18,266 nt of DNA from Comamonadaceae bacterium (GTDB lineage Bacteria; Pseudomonadota; Gammaproteobacteria; Burkholderiales; Burkholderiaceae_C): positions 1 through 18,266 of the forward strand of contig CANIDW010000002.1 in assembly GCA_947466165.1 (NCBI GenBank). The letters are read 5' to 3'. The notes below the pieces were generated by a model that worked only from the letters and a program-made list of their open reading frames with translations, did no database searches and was not told the DNA's origin. Position 1 is the first letter of the stretch; every line of letters starts with the position of its first letter. Positions 9,163 through 18,266 of this stretch are shown here, piece by piece. Both the position numbers and the translations under genes were made by a program.

Positions 9163-9921
9163 ATGGAAATCTTCTTTGTCACCGCCGCGTCCCTGCTGGC
9201 CGGGTTTGTAGACGCCATCGTCGGCGGTGGTGGCCTGGTACTGGTACCGGCCCTGTTTGCAGCCTTTCCAAGCACTCACCCGGCCACACTTTTTGGCGTT
9301 AACAAAGGGGCCTCCATTTGCGGCACCGCCGTGGCCTCCGTGCAATATGCCCGTCGGGTTGACTTGCGCTGGCACGCCTTGCTGCCTGCCGCCCTGGCCG
9401 GCTTTGCCGGCTCCATGGCCGGGGCCTGGCTGGTCACTGAAATTTCGCCGCAGTTTTTGCGCCGGCTGCTGCCCCTGGTGTTGCTGGGTGTGTTGATCTA
9501 CACCCTGGCCAAAAAAGAACTCGGTCACCACCATGCGCCGCGCTTTGCCGGCCGCGCGGAAACACTGGCGGCCTGTTGCATCGGGCTGGTGATCGGGTTT
9601 TATGACGGATTCTTCGGCCCGGGCACCGGCAGTTTTTTGGTTTTTTTGTTTGTGCGCTGGCTGGGCTATGACTTTTTAAATGCCTCGGCCTCGGCCAAAC
9701 TGGTCAATACCGCCACCAACTTGTCGGCCTTGCTTTTGTTCGCCTACAAAGGCCACGTCTGGTGGCACATTGCGCTGACGTTGGCCGTGGCCAACGTGCT
9801 GGGCAGCTTGCTGGGGACACACATGGCGCTCAAACATGGCGCGCGTTTTGTCCGCGTGGTTTTTATCCTGGTGGTCAGCGCGCTGATCCTGAAGACCGGC
9901 TACGACGCCTTCTTGCGCTGA
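9163..9921 (+). CDS. TSUP-family (TauE/SafE) membrane permease
   Basis: The 252-residue protein is very hydrophobic, with about eight membrane segments. It shows the internal duplication of the family. The first half begins LLAGFVDAIVGGGGLVLVPA (10-29), and the second half repeats this as GLVIGFYDGFFGPGTGSFLV near residue 140. The Asp followed by a glycine-rich turn in both copies is the family hallmark. TSUP proteins export or import sulfite, sulfoacetate, other sulfonates or related anions; the substrate here is unknown. The ATG at 9163 matches the family start. The hexamer GACAAT (9150-9155) ends 7 bases before it and no Shine-Dalgarno is visible, so a leaderless transcript is possible. 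The gene converges on mrdA, with only 35 bases between the two stop codons. Confidence 0.9.
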   Translation: MEIFFVTAASLLAGFVDAIVGGGGLVLVPALFAAFPSTHPATLFGVNKGASICGTAVASVQYARRVDLRWHALLPAALAGFAGSMAGAWLVTEISPQFLRRLLPLVLLGVLIYTLAKKELGHHHAPRFAGRAETLAACCIGLVIGFYDGFFGPGTGSFLVFLFVRWLGYDFLNASASAKLVNTATNLSALLLFAYKGHVWWHIALTLAVANVLGSLLGTHMALKHGARFVRVVFILVVSALILKTGYDAFLR

Positions 9922-9956
9922 AGGTCTAACGACCCACAAGCAGGGCCTTGGCGCGC

Positions 9957-12044
9957 TTACCGCGCCGGGCTAGACGCAGGTGAGGCAGGTGAGGCAGGAG
10001 GTGAAACCAGCGGCACGCCGGGCGCCTTAGGCCGGGCTTGCGGCGCACCCGAGGGCGTGAACAAGCTGGCCGGCGCCACACCCGGGGCGCCGGGGCGCAG
10101 CTCGGTGACCCCCATCACATTCACATTGGCAACTTCACGCGGCTTACCCATGGGCGCTGCGGCCTGACCGGCCTTCACCGCTTGCAGATCGTCTTCATTG
10201 GGGTAGTGTCCAAGCAAAACATAGTCAAACACACGCCGCGCAATGGGGGCGGCCTGCGCAGCACCGAAGCCAGCGTTTTCAACCACCAGCGCCAAAGCAA
10301 TTTGCGGGTTATCGGCCGGTGCAAATGCGGTGTAGAGCGCATGGTCGCGCAAATGCTCTTCGAGCTTGGCGGCGTTGTACTTCTCTTTTTGGCCGACCGA
10401 CACCGCCTGGGCAGTTCCGGTCTTGCCCCCGCTAAGGTAGCTGGCGCCGGCAAAGACGCGGGCCGAGGTGCCATCTTGCGTGACACCCACCATGGCACGG
10501 CGGACGACCTCCACATTGTCGGGCTTGAAATTAAGGTCTTCGGGCGGCTCAATCACAGCCGGCACCAGAGAGCGCGTGACGCTGTCCTGGGTGCCGAGAA
10601 TCAGGCGGGGCTTGTGCTTGACGCCCTTGGCGGCCAGCACAGCCGTCGCCTGCGCCAACTGCAGCATGGTGAAGGCGTTGTAACCCTGACCAATGCCCAG
10701 TGAAATCGTCTCGCCGGCGTACCATTTTTGTTGATCTGGCTTTTTGTAGTTGTTGCGCTTCCATTGCTGGTTGGGCAACACGCCGCGCACTTCGCCATTG
10801 ATGTCGATGCCGGTGATCTGGCCGAAGCCCAGCGGCATCATGAAGTCATAGATGGCTTCGACGCCCAACTCATTGGCCAGAGAGTAGTAATACACATTGC
10901 TGGATTTAACGATGCTTTGGTGCATGTCCACAGGCCCCAGCGGCAGCCCGTGGCTGCGGAACTGGTGCCCGCCGAAAGTCCAGGAACCGGTGTCATTGAT
11001 AACGGTGCCGGCCGATCGCTTGCCGGCCTCCAGCGCGGCCATGGCCATGAACGGTTTGTAGGTCGAACCCGGCGGGTAGGTGCCGCGCAGCGCCCGGTTG
11101 AGCAAGGGCTTGTCGATCGAATCGTTCAGCGCCTGCCAGCTCTCGTTGTCAATGCCGTCCACAAACAGATTCGGGTCAAAGGTCGGCTTGCTGACAAAGG
11201 CCAGCACTTCCCCCGAGCGTGGATCTATGGCCACCAGCGCGCCGCGCCGGTCCCCGAACATGTCCTCCACCAGCTTTTGCAACTTGATGTCAATGCTCAG
11301 CATGACCGTGTTGCCCGGTGTGGACGGGCTGCTGGCCAGCTTGCGGATGGCGCGCCCGCCGGCCGAGGTTTCCACCTGCTCGACCCCGGTGATGCCGTGC
11401 AACTGCGTCTCGTAACTTTGCTCGACGCCCAGCTTGCCGATGTAATCGGTGCCGCGGTAATTGCCTTCTTCGTCGCTTTCCTCGATGCGCTCTTTCTCGC
11501 GCTGGTTGATGCGGCCGATATAGCCCACCACGTGGCTGCCCAACTCACCATAGGGGTAGCTGCGAAACAGCCGGGCCTTGATGTCCACCCCGGGGAAGCG
11601 AAAGCGCTGCGCCGCAAAGCGCGCCACTTCTTCGTCTGTCAGGCGCGTGCGAATGGGCAGGGACTCAAAGCTCTTGGTGTCCTCGCGCATTTTTTTAAAG
11701 CGGCGCTTGTCACGCGGTTGAATGTCAATGAACTGTGCAAGCGCCTCAATGGTGGCATCTATATTGGCCACCTTCGATGGCATGATCTCCAAGGTGTAGG
11801 CCGAATAATTGGTGGCCAGAACCACCCCATTGCGGTCCAGGATCAAGCCGCGGTTGGGCACGATAGGCACGATCGCAGTGCGATTGCTTTCCGCCTGCTC
11901 GCTCAAGTCGTCATAGCGAATAACCTGTAAATACACCAGCCGCAGCGACAGCAGAAAAAAAGCCAGCAACATCAGCAAGCTCGCCACCAGCACCCGGTCG
12001 CGAAAACGATTCAGGTCCGTTTCAATATTACGCAACTCAATCAT
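9957..12044 (-). CDS. mrdA: penicillin-binding protein 2, peptidoglycan D,D-transpeptidase
   Basis: PBP2 cross-links peptidoglycan during side-wall elongation, working with RodA and the MreBCD scaffold. The 695-residue protein has a short cytoplasmic start and one membrane anchor (about 18-40). The pedestal domain follows, with NRGLILDRNGVVLATNY (64-80) and RSYPYGELGSHVVGYIGRI (161-179). The transpeptidase domain comes next. Its three motifs are complete: S327-T-Y-K330 in PPGSTYKPF, SSN at 381-383, and KTG at 541-543 in SGGKTGTAQ. The C-terminus after about residue 645 is rich in Pro and Ala and ends in SPPASPASPASSPAR, a low-complexity tail. The gene is last in mreB-mreC-mreD-mrdA. rodA, which follows mrdA in several relatives, is absent here. 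The repeat element between mreD and this gene stops 13 bases before the ATG, and the ribosome binding site is weak. Confidence 0.96.
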   Translation of the reverse strand: MIELRNIETDLNRFRDRVLVASLLMLLAFFLLSLRLVYLQVIRYDDLSEQAESNRTAIVPIVPNRGLILDRNGVVLATNYSAYTLEIMPSKVANIDATIEALAQFIDIQPRDKRRFKKMREDTKSFESLPIRTRLTDEEVARFAAQRFRFPGVDIKARLFRSYPYGELGSHVVGYIGRINQREKERIEESDEEGNYRGTDYIGKLGVEQSYETQLHGITGVEQVETSAGGRAIRKLASSPSTPGNTVMLSIDIKLQKLVEDMFGDRRGALVAIDPRSGEVLAFVSKPTFDPNLFVDGIDNESWQALNDSIDKPLLNRALRGTYPPGSTYKPFMAMAALEAGKRSAGTVINDTGSWTFGGHQFRSHGLPLGPVDMHQSIVKSSNVYYYSLANELGVEAIYDFMMPLGFGQITGIDINGEVRGVLPNQQWKRNNYKKPDQQKWYAGETISLGIGQGYNAFTMLQLAQATAVLAAKGVKHKPRLILGTQDSVTRSLVPAVIEPPEDLNFKPDNVEVVRRAMVGVTQDGTSARVFAGASYLSGGKTGTAQAVSVGQKEKYNAAKLEEHLRDHALYTAFAPADNPQIALALVVENAGFGAAQAAPIARRVFDYVLLGHYPNEDDLQAVKAGQAAAPMGKPREVANVNVMGVTELRPGAPGVAPASLFTPSGAPQARPKAPGVPLVSPPASPASPASSPAR
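9977..9998. repeat. 9-base tandem repeat in the 3' end of mrdA
   Basis: CAGGTGAGG occurs at 9977-9985 and again at 9986-9994, and a partial copy follows. On the coding (minus) strand this gives the Ser-Pro-Ala repeats of the PBP2 tail. The unit is a multiple of three, so slippage would change the tail length without a frameshift. Confidence 0.6.
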
Positions 12045-12057
12045 GTTGCTATAACCA

Positions 12058-12162
12058 AAGCGACAAGCGTGGGGGCCACAGGCCGCAGCGACGGGCCGCC
12101 CCGAGCAAGGCCAGCCCCCTCGGGGGGCAGCGCAGTACGCGAAGCGACAAGCGTGGGGGCCA
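12058..12162. repeat. Comamonadaceae-type intergenic repeat element between mreD and mrdA
   Basis: A 21-base direct repeat, starting AAGCGACAAGCGTGGGGGCC, occurs at 12058-12078 and 12142-12162. Between the copies lies a GC-rich core with a perfect hairpin, GCCCCC-TCG-GGGGGC (12114-12128). It also carries GGGCCGCCCCGAGCAAGGCC (12094-12113) and the bridge GCAGCGCAGTACGCGAAGCG. From memory, this arrangement is a widespread intergenic repeat in Comamonadaceae genomes; I have not searched for it. It fills nearly all of the 123-base gap, from 6 bases after the mreD stop to 13 bases before the mrdA start. On the mRNA it would form a strong structure inside the operon. It holds no credible coding sequence. 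Confidence 0.75.
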
Positions 12163-12167
12163 TATTT

Positions 12168-12686
12168 TTAAAGAGGCCGGTTCTCATCCGGGTCCGGCGC
12201 CCGGCGCTGCGGCGCCAGGAAAATGACGCTAACCACCGGCCACAACAAGGCCTCGATCAAAGGTGCCAGCAACAAACTCCAGCCCGGAAAGGCATCGCCA
12301 TTGACCAGGCGGATACACAGGTCCACCATGTGCGATACAAAAAACAAAGGCAAGACCTGTATGGCCTGCGATGACATCGGAAACCACAGCAAACGCCGGT
12401 GGATCATGGTCGCAAAAAAGCTCAGCGTGGTGTAAGACAAAGCGTGCTGCCCGAGCAACGCGGTCTGGTGAACATCCACACCCAAACCAAACATAAAGGC
12501 CAGTGCAATGCCGATGCGCAGCGGCTGATGCACATTCCAGAACACCAGCACCAAAGCCATGAAGTCAGGCATCCAGGGGTTGCGGCCGAAAGGCAGCATG
12601 TCCAACAAAAGCGCCGTCAACAGACTGGCCCAGATGAAGGTGGGGCTGGCCGGCAACAACAGCTGCTGCCCTCCGCGCATGATCAT
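12168..12686 (-). CDS. mreD: rod shape-determining protein MreD
   Basis: The 172-residue membrane protein has five or six hydrophobic segments and the MreD marks: an early PDFMALVLVFWNVHQP (about 40-55) and then GIALAFMFGLGVDVHQTALLG with a buried Asp. MreD is a small, poorly conserved inner-membrane partner of MreC in the elongation complex. Its ATG overlaps the mreC stop codon (ATGA, 4 shared bases), a sign of translational coupling. A second ATG two codons downstream could also serve. The C-terminus RRAPDPDENRPL is polar. The position after mreC and before mrdA confirms the assignment. Confidence 0.93.
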   Translation of the reverse strand: MIMRGGQQLLLPASPTFIWASLLTALLLDMLPFGRNPWMPDFMALVLVFWNVHQPLRIGIALAFMFGLGVDVHQTALLGQHALSYTTLSFFATMIHRRLLWFPMSSQAIQVLPLFFVSHMVDLCIRLVNGDAFPGWSLLLAPLIEALLWPVVSVIFLAPQRRAPDPDENRPL

Positions 12687-13600
12687 GAGCGGCCACCTTT
12701 CTTCACAGGGGCAACAGGCGCAGCTTCAGGCGGCCGGGCAGCAATTTGGGCCGATTGCGGCGTGAGCACCACCACATGCCGCACACCGGACACCAGTGCC
12801 AAAGGAATGCAATGAATGCGGGCAAAGGCCGATTCGGCGCGGCGCTCGATGCGGTCTATGCGGGCCACTGGCAAACCGGGCGGGTAGACGCCATCCACAC
12901 CGCTGGTGGTGAGCAGGTCGCCTTGCAAAACATCTGTGTTGCTGCCCATGAAGCGCAGCTCCAGACCGCCGCCGCCGCCGGCGTCACCGAAGGCCAGGCT
13001 GCGAACACCGGTGCGCACATTGAGCACCGGAATCGCCAGGTCGCGGTCAATGATCAGCGTGACTTCACTGACCAAGGGATGAACCAGCGTGACCTGCCCG
13101 AGCACGCCCGATTCGTCGATCACAGGCGAACCCAAGGCAATGCCCGAGGTCATGCCTTTGCTGATGATCACTTTGCGCGTGTAAGGGTCGGCCGCGTCGT
13201 ATAAAACCTCTGCCGCCATGCCCTCCACCTTGAGCTGCTCGCGCAAGTCCAGCAAAGTGCGCAAGCGCTTATTTTCCAGCGTGAGCTGCTCGACCTGACT
13301 GGCGCGCAGCGCCTGTGACAAAAGTTTGGTGGACGCTTCCTGCGACTCGTTTTTCGCTGACTCCAGACTGATGAAATAGTCACCCATGGCGCGCACGACT
13401 TGCACCGGCTGCATGGCCATCCATTGCACCGGGTAAAGCGCTGTCGCCAGCACCGCCCGTAGCGGTTGGGTCACATGAAAACGGGAATCGGCCACCATCA
13501 AAAACAGGGCCATGGCGCTGAACAAAAGCAGCTTGGAAAAGGCAGACGCGCCCTGCTTGAAGAAGGGCGGCGGGGCGCGGTCAAGCGTTCCTAGTGGCAT
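12683..13600 (-). CDS. mreC: rod shape-determining protein MreC
   Basis: MreC links the cytoplasmic MreB filament and MreD to periplasmic PBP2. The 305-residue protein has a short basic cytoplasmic start, one membrane anchor (about 22-38) and a coiled coil (about 78-122, from SLESAKNESQEASTKLLSQA through TLENKRLRTLLDLREQLK). The beta-rich periplasmic domain follows, with VIISKGMTSGIALGSPVIDE, GVLGQVTLVHPLVSEVTLII and LLTTSGVDGVYPPGLPVARI. A Pro/Ala-rich, lysine-ending tail closes it. These blocks are classic for MreC. It starts 43 bases after the mreB stop, downstream of an intercistronic stem-loop, and its stop overlaps the mreD start. The ribosome binding site is weak. Confidence 0.95.
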   Translation of the reverse strand: MPLGTLDRAPPPFFKQGASAFSKLLLFSAMALFLMVADSRFHVTQPLRAVLATALYPVQWMAMQPVQVVRAMGDYFISLESAKNESQEASTKLLSQALRASQVEQLTLENKRLRTLLDLREQLKVEGMAAEVLYDAADPYTRKVIISKGMTSGIALGSPVIDESGVLGQVTLVHPLVSEVTLIIDRDLAIPVLNVRTGVRSLAFGDAGGGGGLELRFMGSNTDVLQGDLLTTSGVDGVYPPGLPVARIDRIERRAESAFARIHCIPLALVSGVRHVVVLTPQSAQIAARPPEAAPVAPVKKGGRS

Positions 13601-13609
13601 GGCTGGATA

Positions 13610-13639
13610 CGCTCGCTACAAAAAAGTTGTCAGCGAGCG
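13610..13639 (-). promoter_or_regulatory. intercistronic stem-loop between mreB and mreC
   Basis: CGCTCGCT (13610-13617) pairs with AGCGAGCG (13632-13639). Inside, ACAA (13618-13621) pairs with TTGT (13627-13630), leaving one bulged C and a 5-base loop. On the minus-strand mRNA the stem lies just after the mreB stop and before the mreC start. The T-run of the transcript is in the loop, not after the stem, so it is not a standard terminator. It could stabilise the mreB mRNA end or reduce readthrough and so help keep MreB more abundant than MreC. That role is inference. Confidence 0.5.
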
Positions 13640-13643
13640 GCGC

Positions 13644-14924
<1,281 letters not shown>

Positions 14925-15233
14925 ATGGCACTGACACCCCAAGACATCGCCCGCATCGCCAACCTGGCCCGCCTGGAGCTTCAGCCCGATGAAGGCGCAC
15001 GAATGCTCGGCCAAATCAATGCATTCTTTGACATCGTTAGCCAAATCAGTCAGGTCAACACCGACGGCGTGCTGCCCATGGCCCACCCGCTGGACGCCAT
15101 GCCCACGATGCCGCCCATCCATTTGCGCCTGCGCCCCGACGAGGTCAGCGAACCCAACGACCGCCAGGCCAACCAGCGCAGCGCACCGGCCGTGGAACGC
15201 GGGCTGTTTCTGGTTCCGAAAGTGATTGAATAA
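14925..15233 (+). CDS. gatC: Asp-tRNA(Asn)/Glu-tRNA(Gln) amidotransferase subunit C
   Basis: GatC is the small subunit that wraps around and links GatA and GatB. The 102-residue length fits the family. The N-terminus [20 protein letters not shown] is the typical helix. [20 protein letters not shown] follows, then [14 protein letters not shown] and a C-terminal [10 protein letters not shown], all classic GatC blocks. It is first in gatC-gatA-gatB, with 3 bases to the gatA start. There is no clear Shine-Dalgarno before the ATG. Confidence 0.96.
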   Translation: MALTPQDIARIANLARLELQPDEGARMLGQINAFFDIVSQISQVNTDGVLPMAHPLDAMPTMPPIHLRLRPDEVSEPNDRQANQRSAPAVERGLFLVPKVIE

Positions 15234-15236
15234 GCC

Positions 15237-16696
<1,460 letters not shown>

Positions 16697-16700
<4 letters not shown>

Positions 16701-18139
16701 GCGCCAAACTGGTTCAGGGTTATGAAGTGGTGATCGGTTTCGAAACCCACGCCCAGCTTTCCACGCAAAGCAAAATCTTCAGCCGCGCGCCCACCGCTTT
16801 TGGCGCCGAGCCCAACACCCAGGCCTGCGCTGTGGACCTGGCCCTGCCCGGCACGCTGCCGGTGATGAACCTGGGCGCGGTCGAGCGCGCTATCGAGCTT
16901 GGTTTGGCACTGGGCTCGCACATCGCCGAGCGCAGCATTTTTGCGCGCAAAAACTACTTTTACCCCGACCTGCCCAAGGGCTACCAGATCAGCCAGTTTG
17001 AGATTCCGGTGGTGCAAGGCGGCGAGGTCAGCTTCATGCTGGGCGACGAGAAAAAAACCGTGCGCCTGGTGCGCGCGCACCTGGAAGAGGACGCCGGTAA
17101 GTCGCTGCACGAGGACTTTATTGGCCAGTCCGGCATCGACCTGAACCGCGCCGGCACGCCGCTGCTGGAGATCGTGACCGAGCCCGACATGCGCAGCAGC
17201 GGCGAGGCCGTGGCCTATGCCAAAAAGCTGCACGAGATCGTCACCTGGATCGGCATTTGCGACGGCAATATGCAAGAGGGCAGCTTTCGCTGCGATGCCA
17301 ATGTGTCTGTGCGCAAGCCCGGCGCGGCGCTGGGCACGCGGCGCGAGATCAAAAACCTGAACAGCTTCAAGTTCATGCAGCAGGCCATTGACTATGAAGT
17401 GCGCTGGCAGATTGAAGAGATTGAAGAAGGCCGCGACATCCAGCAAGCCACAGTGCTGTTCAACCCAGACACCGGCGAGACCCGCGCCATGCGCACCAAA
17501 GAAGACGCCGCCGATTACCGCTACTTCCCCGACCCCGACCTGCCCCCGCTGGTGATCGGCCGCGACTGGGTGGAACGTGTGCGCTCCGAGATGGTGGAGC
17601 TGCCTTGGGTGATGGCGGCGCGGTTTGTGCGCGACTATGGGCTGCCGGAATACGACACTTCGCAACTTACGCAAAGCATGGCGATGGCGGCTTACTTTGA
17701 AGCCACTGCCAAGGCCTGCGGCCAGCCCAAGCTGGCCAGCAACTGGGTCATGGGCGAGCTATCGCGGCGCCGGAACAGCGGCGAACTGGCTTTTGAACAG
17801 CTGCCTGTCAGCAGCACACAACTCGCCGCCCTGATCGGCCGGATTGCCGACGGCACGATTTCCAACAACGCGGCCAAACAAGTGTTTGACGCCCTGTGGT
17901 CTGAGGGCGGCGAAGTCGACGCCATCATCGAAGCCAAAGGCCTCAAGCAGATGAACGACAGCAGCGCGCTAGAAGCCATCATCGACGACGTGCTGGCCGC
18001 CAATGCCAAGAACGTTGAAGAGTACAAAGCCGGCAACGCCAAGGCCTTCAACGCCCTGGTCGGCCAGGCCATGAAAGCCAGCAAAGGCAAGGCCAACCCG
18101 GCGCAGGTCAACGACATGCTCAAGAAAAAACTCGGCTGA
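16697..18139 (+). CDS. gatB: Asp-tRNA(Asn)/Glu-tRNA(Gln) amidotransferase subunit B
   Basis: GatB activates the misacylated aminoacyl-tRNA with ATP and amidates it, giving Gln-tRNA(Gln) and/or Asn-tRNA(Asn). The 480-residue length is standard. The catalytic cradle runs from [18 protein letters not shown] (12-29) through [20 protein letters not shown] (about 85-104) and [11 protein letters not shown] to [12 protein letters not shown]. The signature [13 protein letters not shown] follows. The helical and YqeY-like tRNA-binding tail fills about residues 300-480 and ends [15 protein letters not shown]. The stretch after the first motif reads [15 protein letters not shown], without the CPVCLG-type zinc Cys pair of some GatB proteins. 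GGGAG upstream of the ATG is a good ribosome binding site. Burkholderiales usually have GlnRS, so Asn-tRNA synthesis is the likelier main role; this is inference. Confidence 0.98.
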
Positions 18140-18189
18140 TCGCCCAGCACGAATTTCCGCTTTCAACTCAACCCTTAGGAACCCGCACC

Positions 18190-18266
18190 ATGACCATCTC
18201 GCTTTCTTCCGCCAGCCTTCCTGTTTTTGCTAAATTCCTGGGCAACCTGCGCCACCTGCTAACCAA
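18190..18266 (+). CDS. DUF1993-like protein, N-terminal part (cut by the window edge)
   Basis: Twenty-five codons are visible, reading MTISLSSASLPVFAKFLGNL and then RHLLT at the edge. The pattern, a short strand followed by AS-x-PVF-x-x-x-LGNL, resembles the start of DUF1993 proteins. These are small DinB-like four-helix proteins of unknown function. The start is well supported by AGGA about 9 bases upstream of the ATG. It begins 50 bases after gatB with no terminator in between, so readthrough from the gat operon is possible. Confidence 0.55.
   Translation, partial: MTISLSSASLPVFAKFLGNLRHLLT

Noticed and set aside
10728..11930. A 400-codon plus-strand ORF opposite mrdA
   Set aside because: It lies fully inside the antisense of a complete PBP2 gene, has no recognisable domain and no ribosome binding site, and is of the composition produced by third-position GC bias.
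12058..12162. The paired 21-base repeats as a CRISPR array or an insertion-sequence remnant
   Set aside because: There are only two copies with one 63-base GC-rich spacer, no cas genes, no transposase fragment and no terminal inverted repeats.

Overview
The window is GC-rich, densely coding chromosomal DNA, with long antisense ORFs that are shadows of real genes. Everything in it points to a beta-proteobacterium of the order Burkholderiales, most likely family Comamonadaceae (Polaromonas/Rhodoferax-like). The signs are the divergent mreBCD-mrdA and gatCAB clusters, the divergent hemJ and hemB genes, a Comamonadaceae-style intergenic repeat between mreD and mrdA, and starts with a -10-like box but no Shine-Dalgarno. 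This placement rests on recognition, not on a search.

Layout. (1) 1-2127, minus strand: a run reading hemJ (heme synthesis) > VanZ-family membrane protein > thioredoxin-fold [2Fe-2S] ferredoxin > an alpha/beta hydrolase cut by the left edge. (2) 2179-4361, plus: hemB (porphobilinogen synthase), then a CorA-type metal transporter. HemB is of the Asp-rich, magnesium-dependent type, so a CorA neighbour is suggestive but not proof of a link. (3) 4376-5698, minus: a 2-hydroxychromene-2-carboxylate isomerase-like protein, then a dienelactone hydrolase. (4) 5784-8940, plus: an SDR oxidoreductase, a MarC-family membrane protein that starts inside the SDR stop, and a GMC flavoprotein oxidoreductase. 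(5) 8941-9162: a gap carrying several stem-loops and a strong intrinsic terminator, a candidate small RNA. (6) 9163-9921, plus: a TSUP (TauE/SafE) permease. (7) 9957-14687, minus: the rod-shape cluster mreB > mreC > mreD > mrdA. (8) 14925-18139, plus: gatC > gatA > gatB, the tRNA-dependent amidotransferase. (9) 18190 to the right edge: the start of a DUF1993-like gene.

How the genes work together. MreB, MreC, MreD and PBP2 form the elongation machinery that guides side-wall peptidoglycan synthesis; the SEDS partner RodA is not next to mrdA here. GatC, GatA and GatB make one enzyme that amidates misacylated Glu-tRNA(Gln) and/or Asp-tRNA(Asn). HemB and HemJ act early and late in heme synthesis and share a 51-bp divergent promoter region. 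The middle block resembles small-molecule (aromatic, alcohol or aldehyde) metabolism, but substrates cannot be read from the sequence.

No stretch above 300 bases lacks a gene. The longest gaps are 14688-14924 and 8941-9162. I see no tRNA, rRNA, CRISPR array, insertion sequence, phage gene or broken gene. Most of the window is ordinary core genome. The parts worth a second look are non-coding: the candidate small RNA, the repeat inside the mre operon, a large palindrome upstream of mreB, a stem-loop between mreB and mreC, and candidate leaderless starts.
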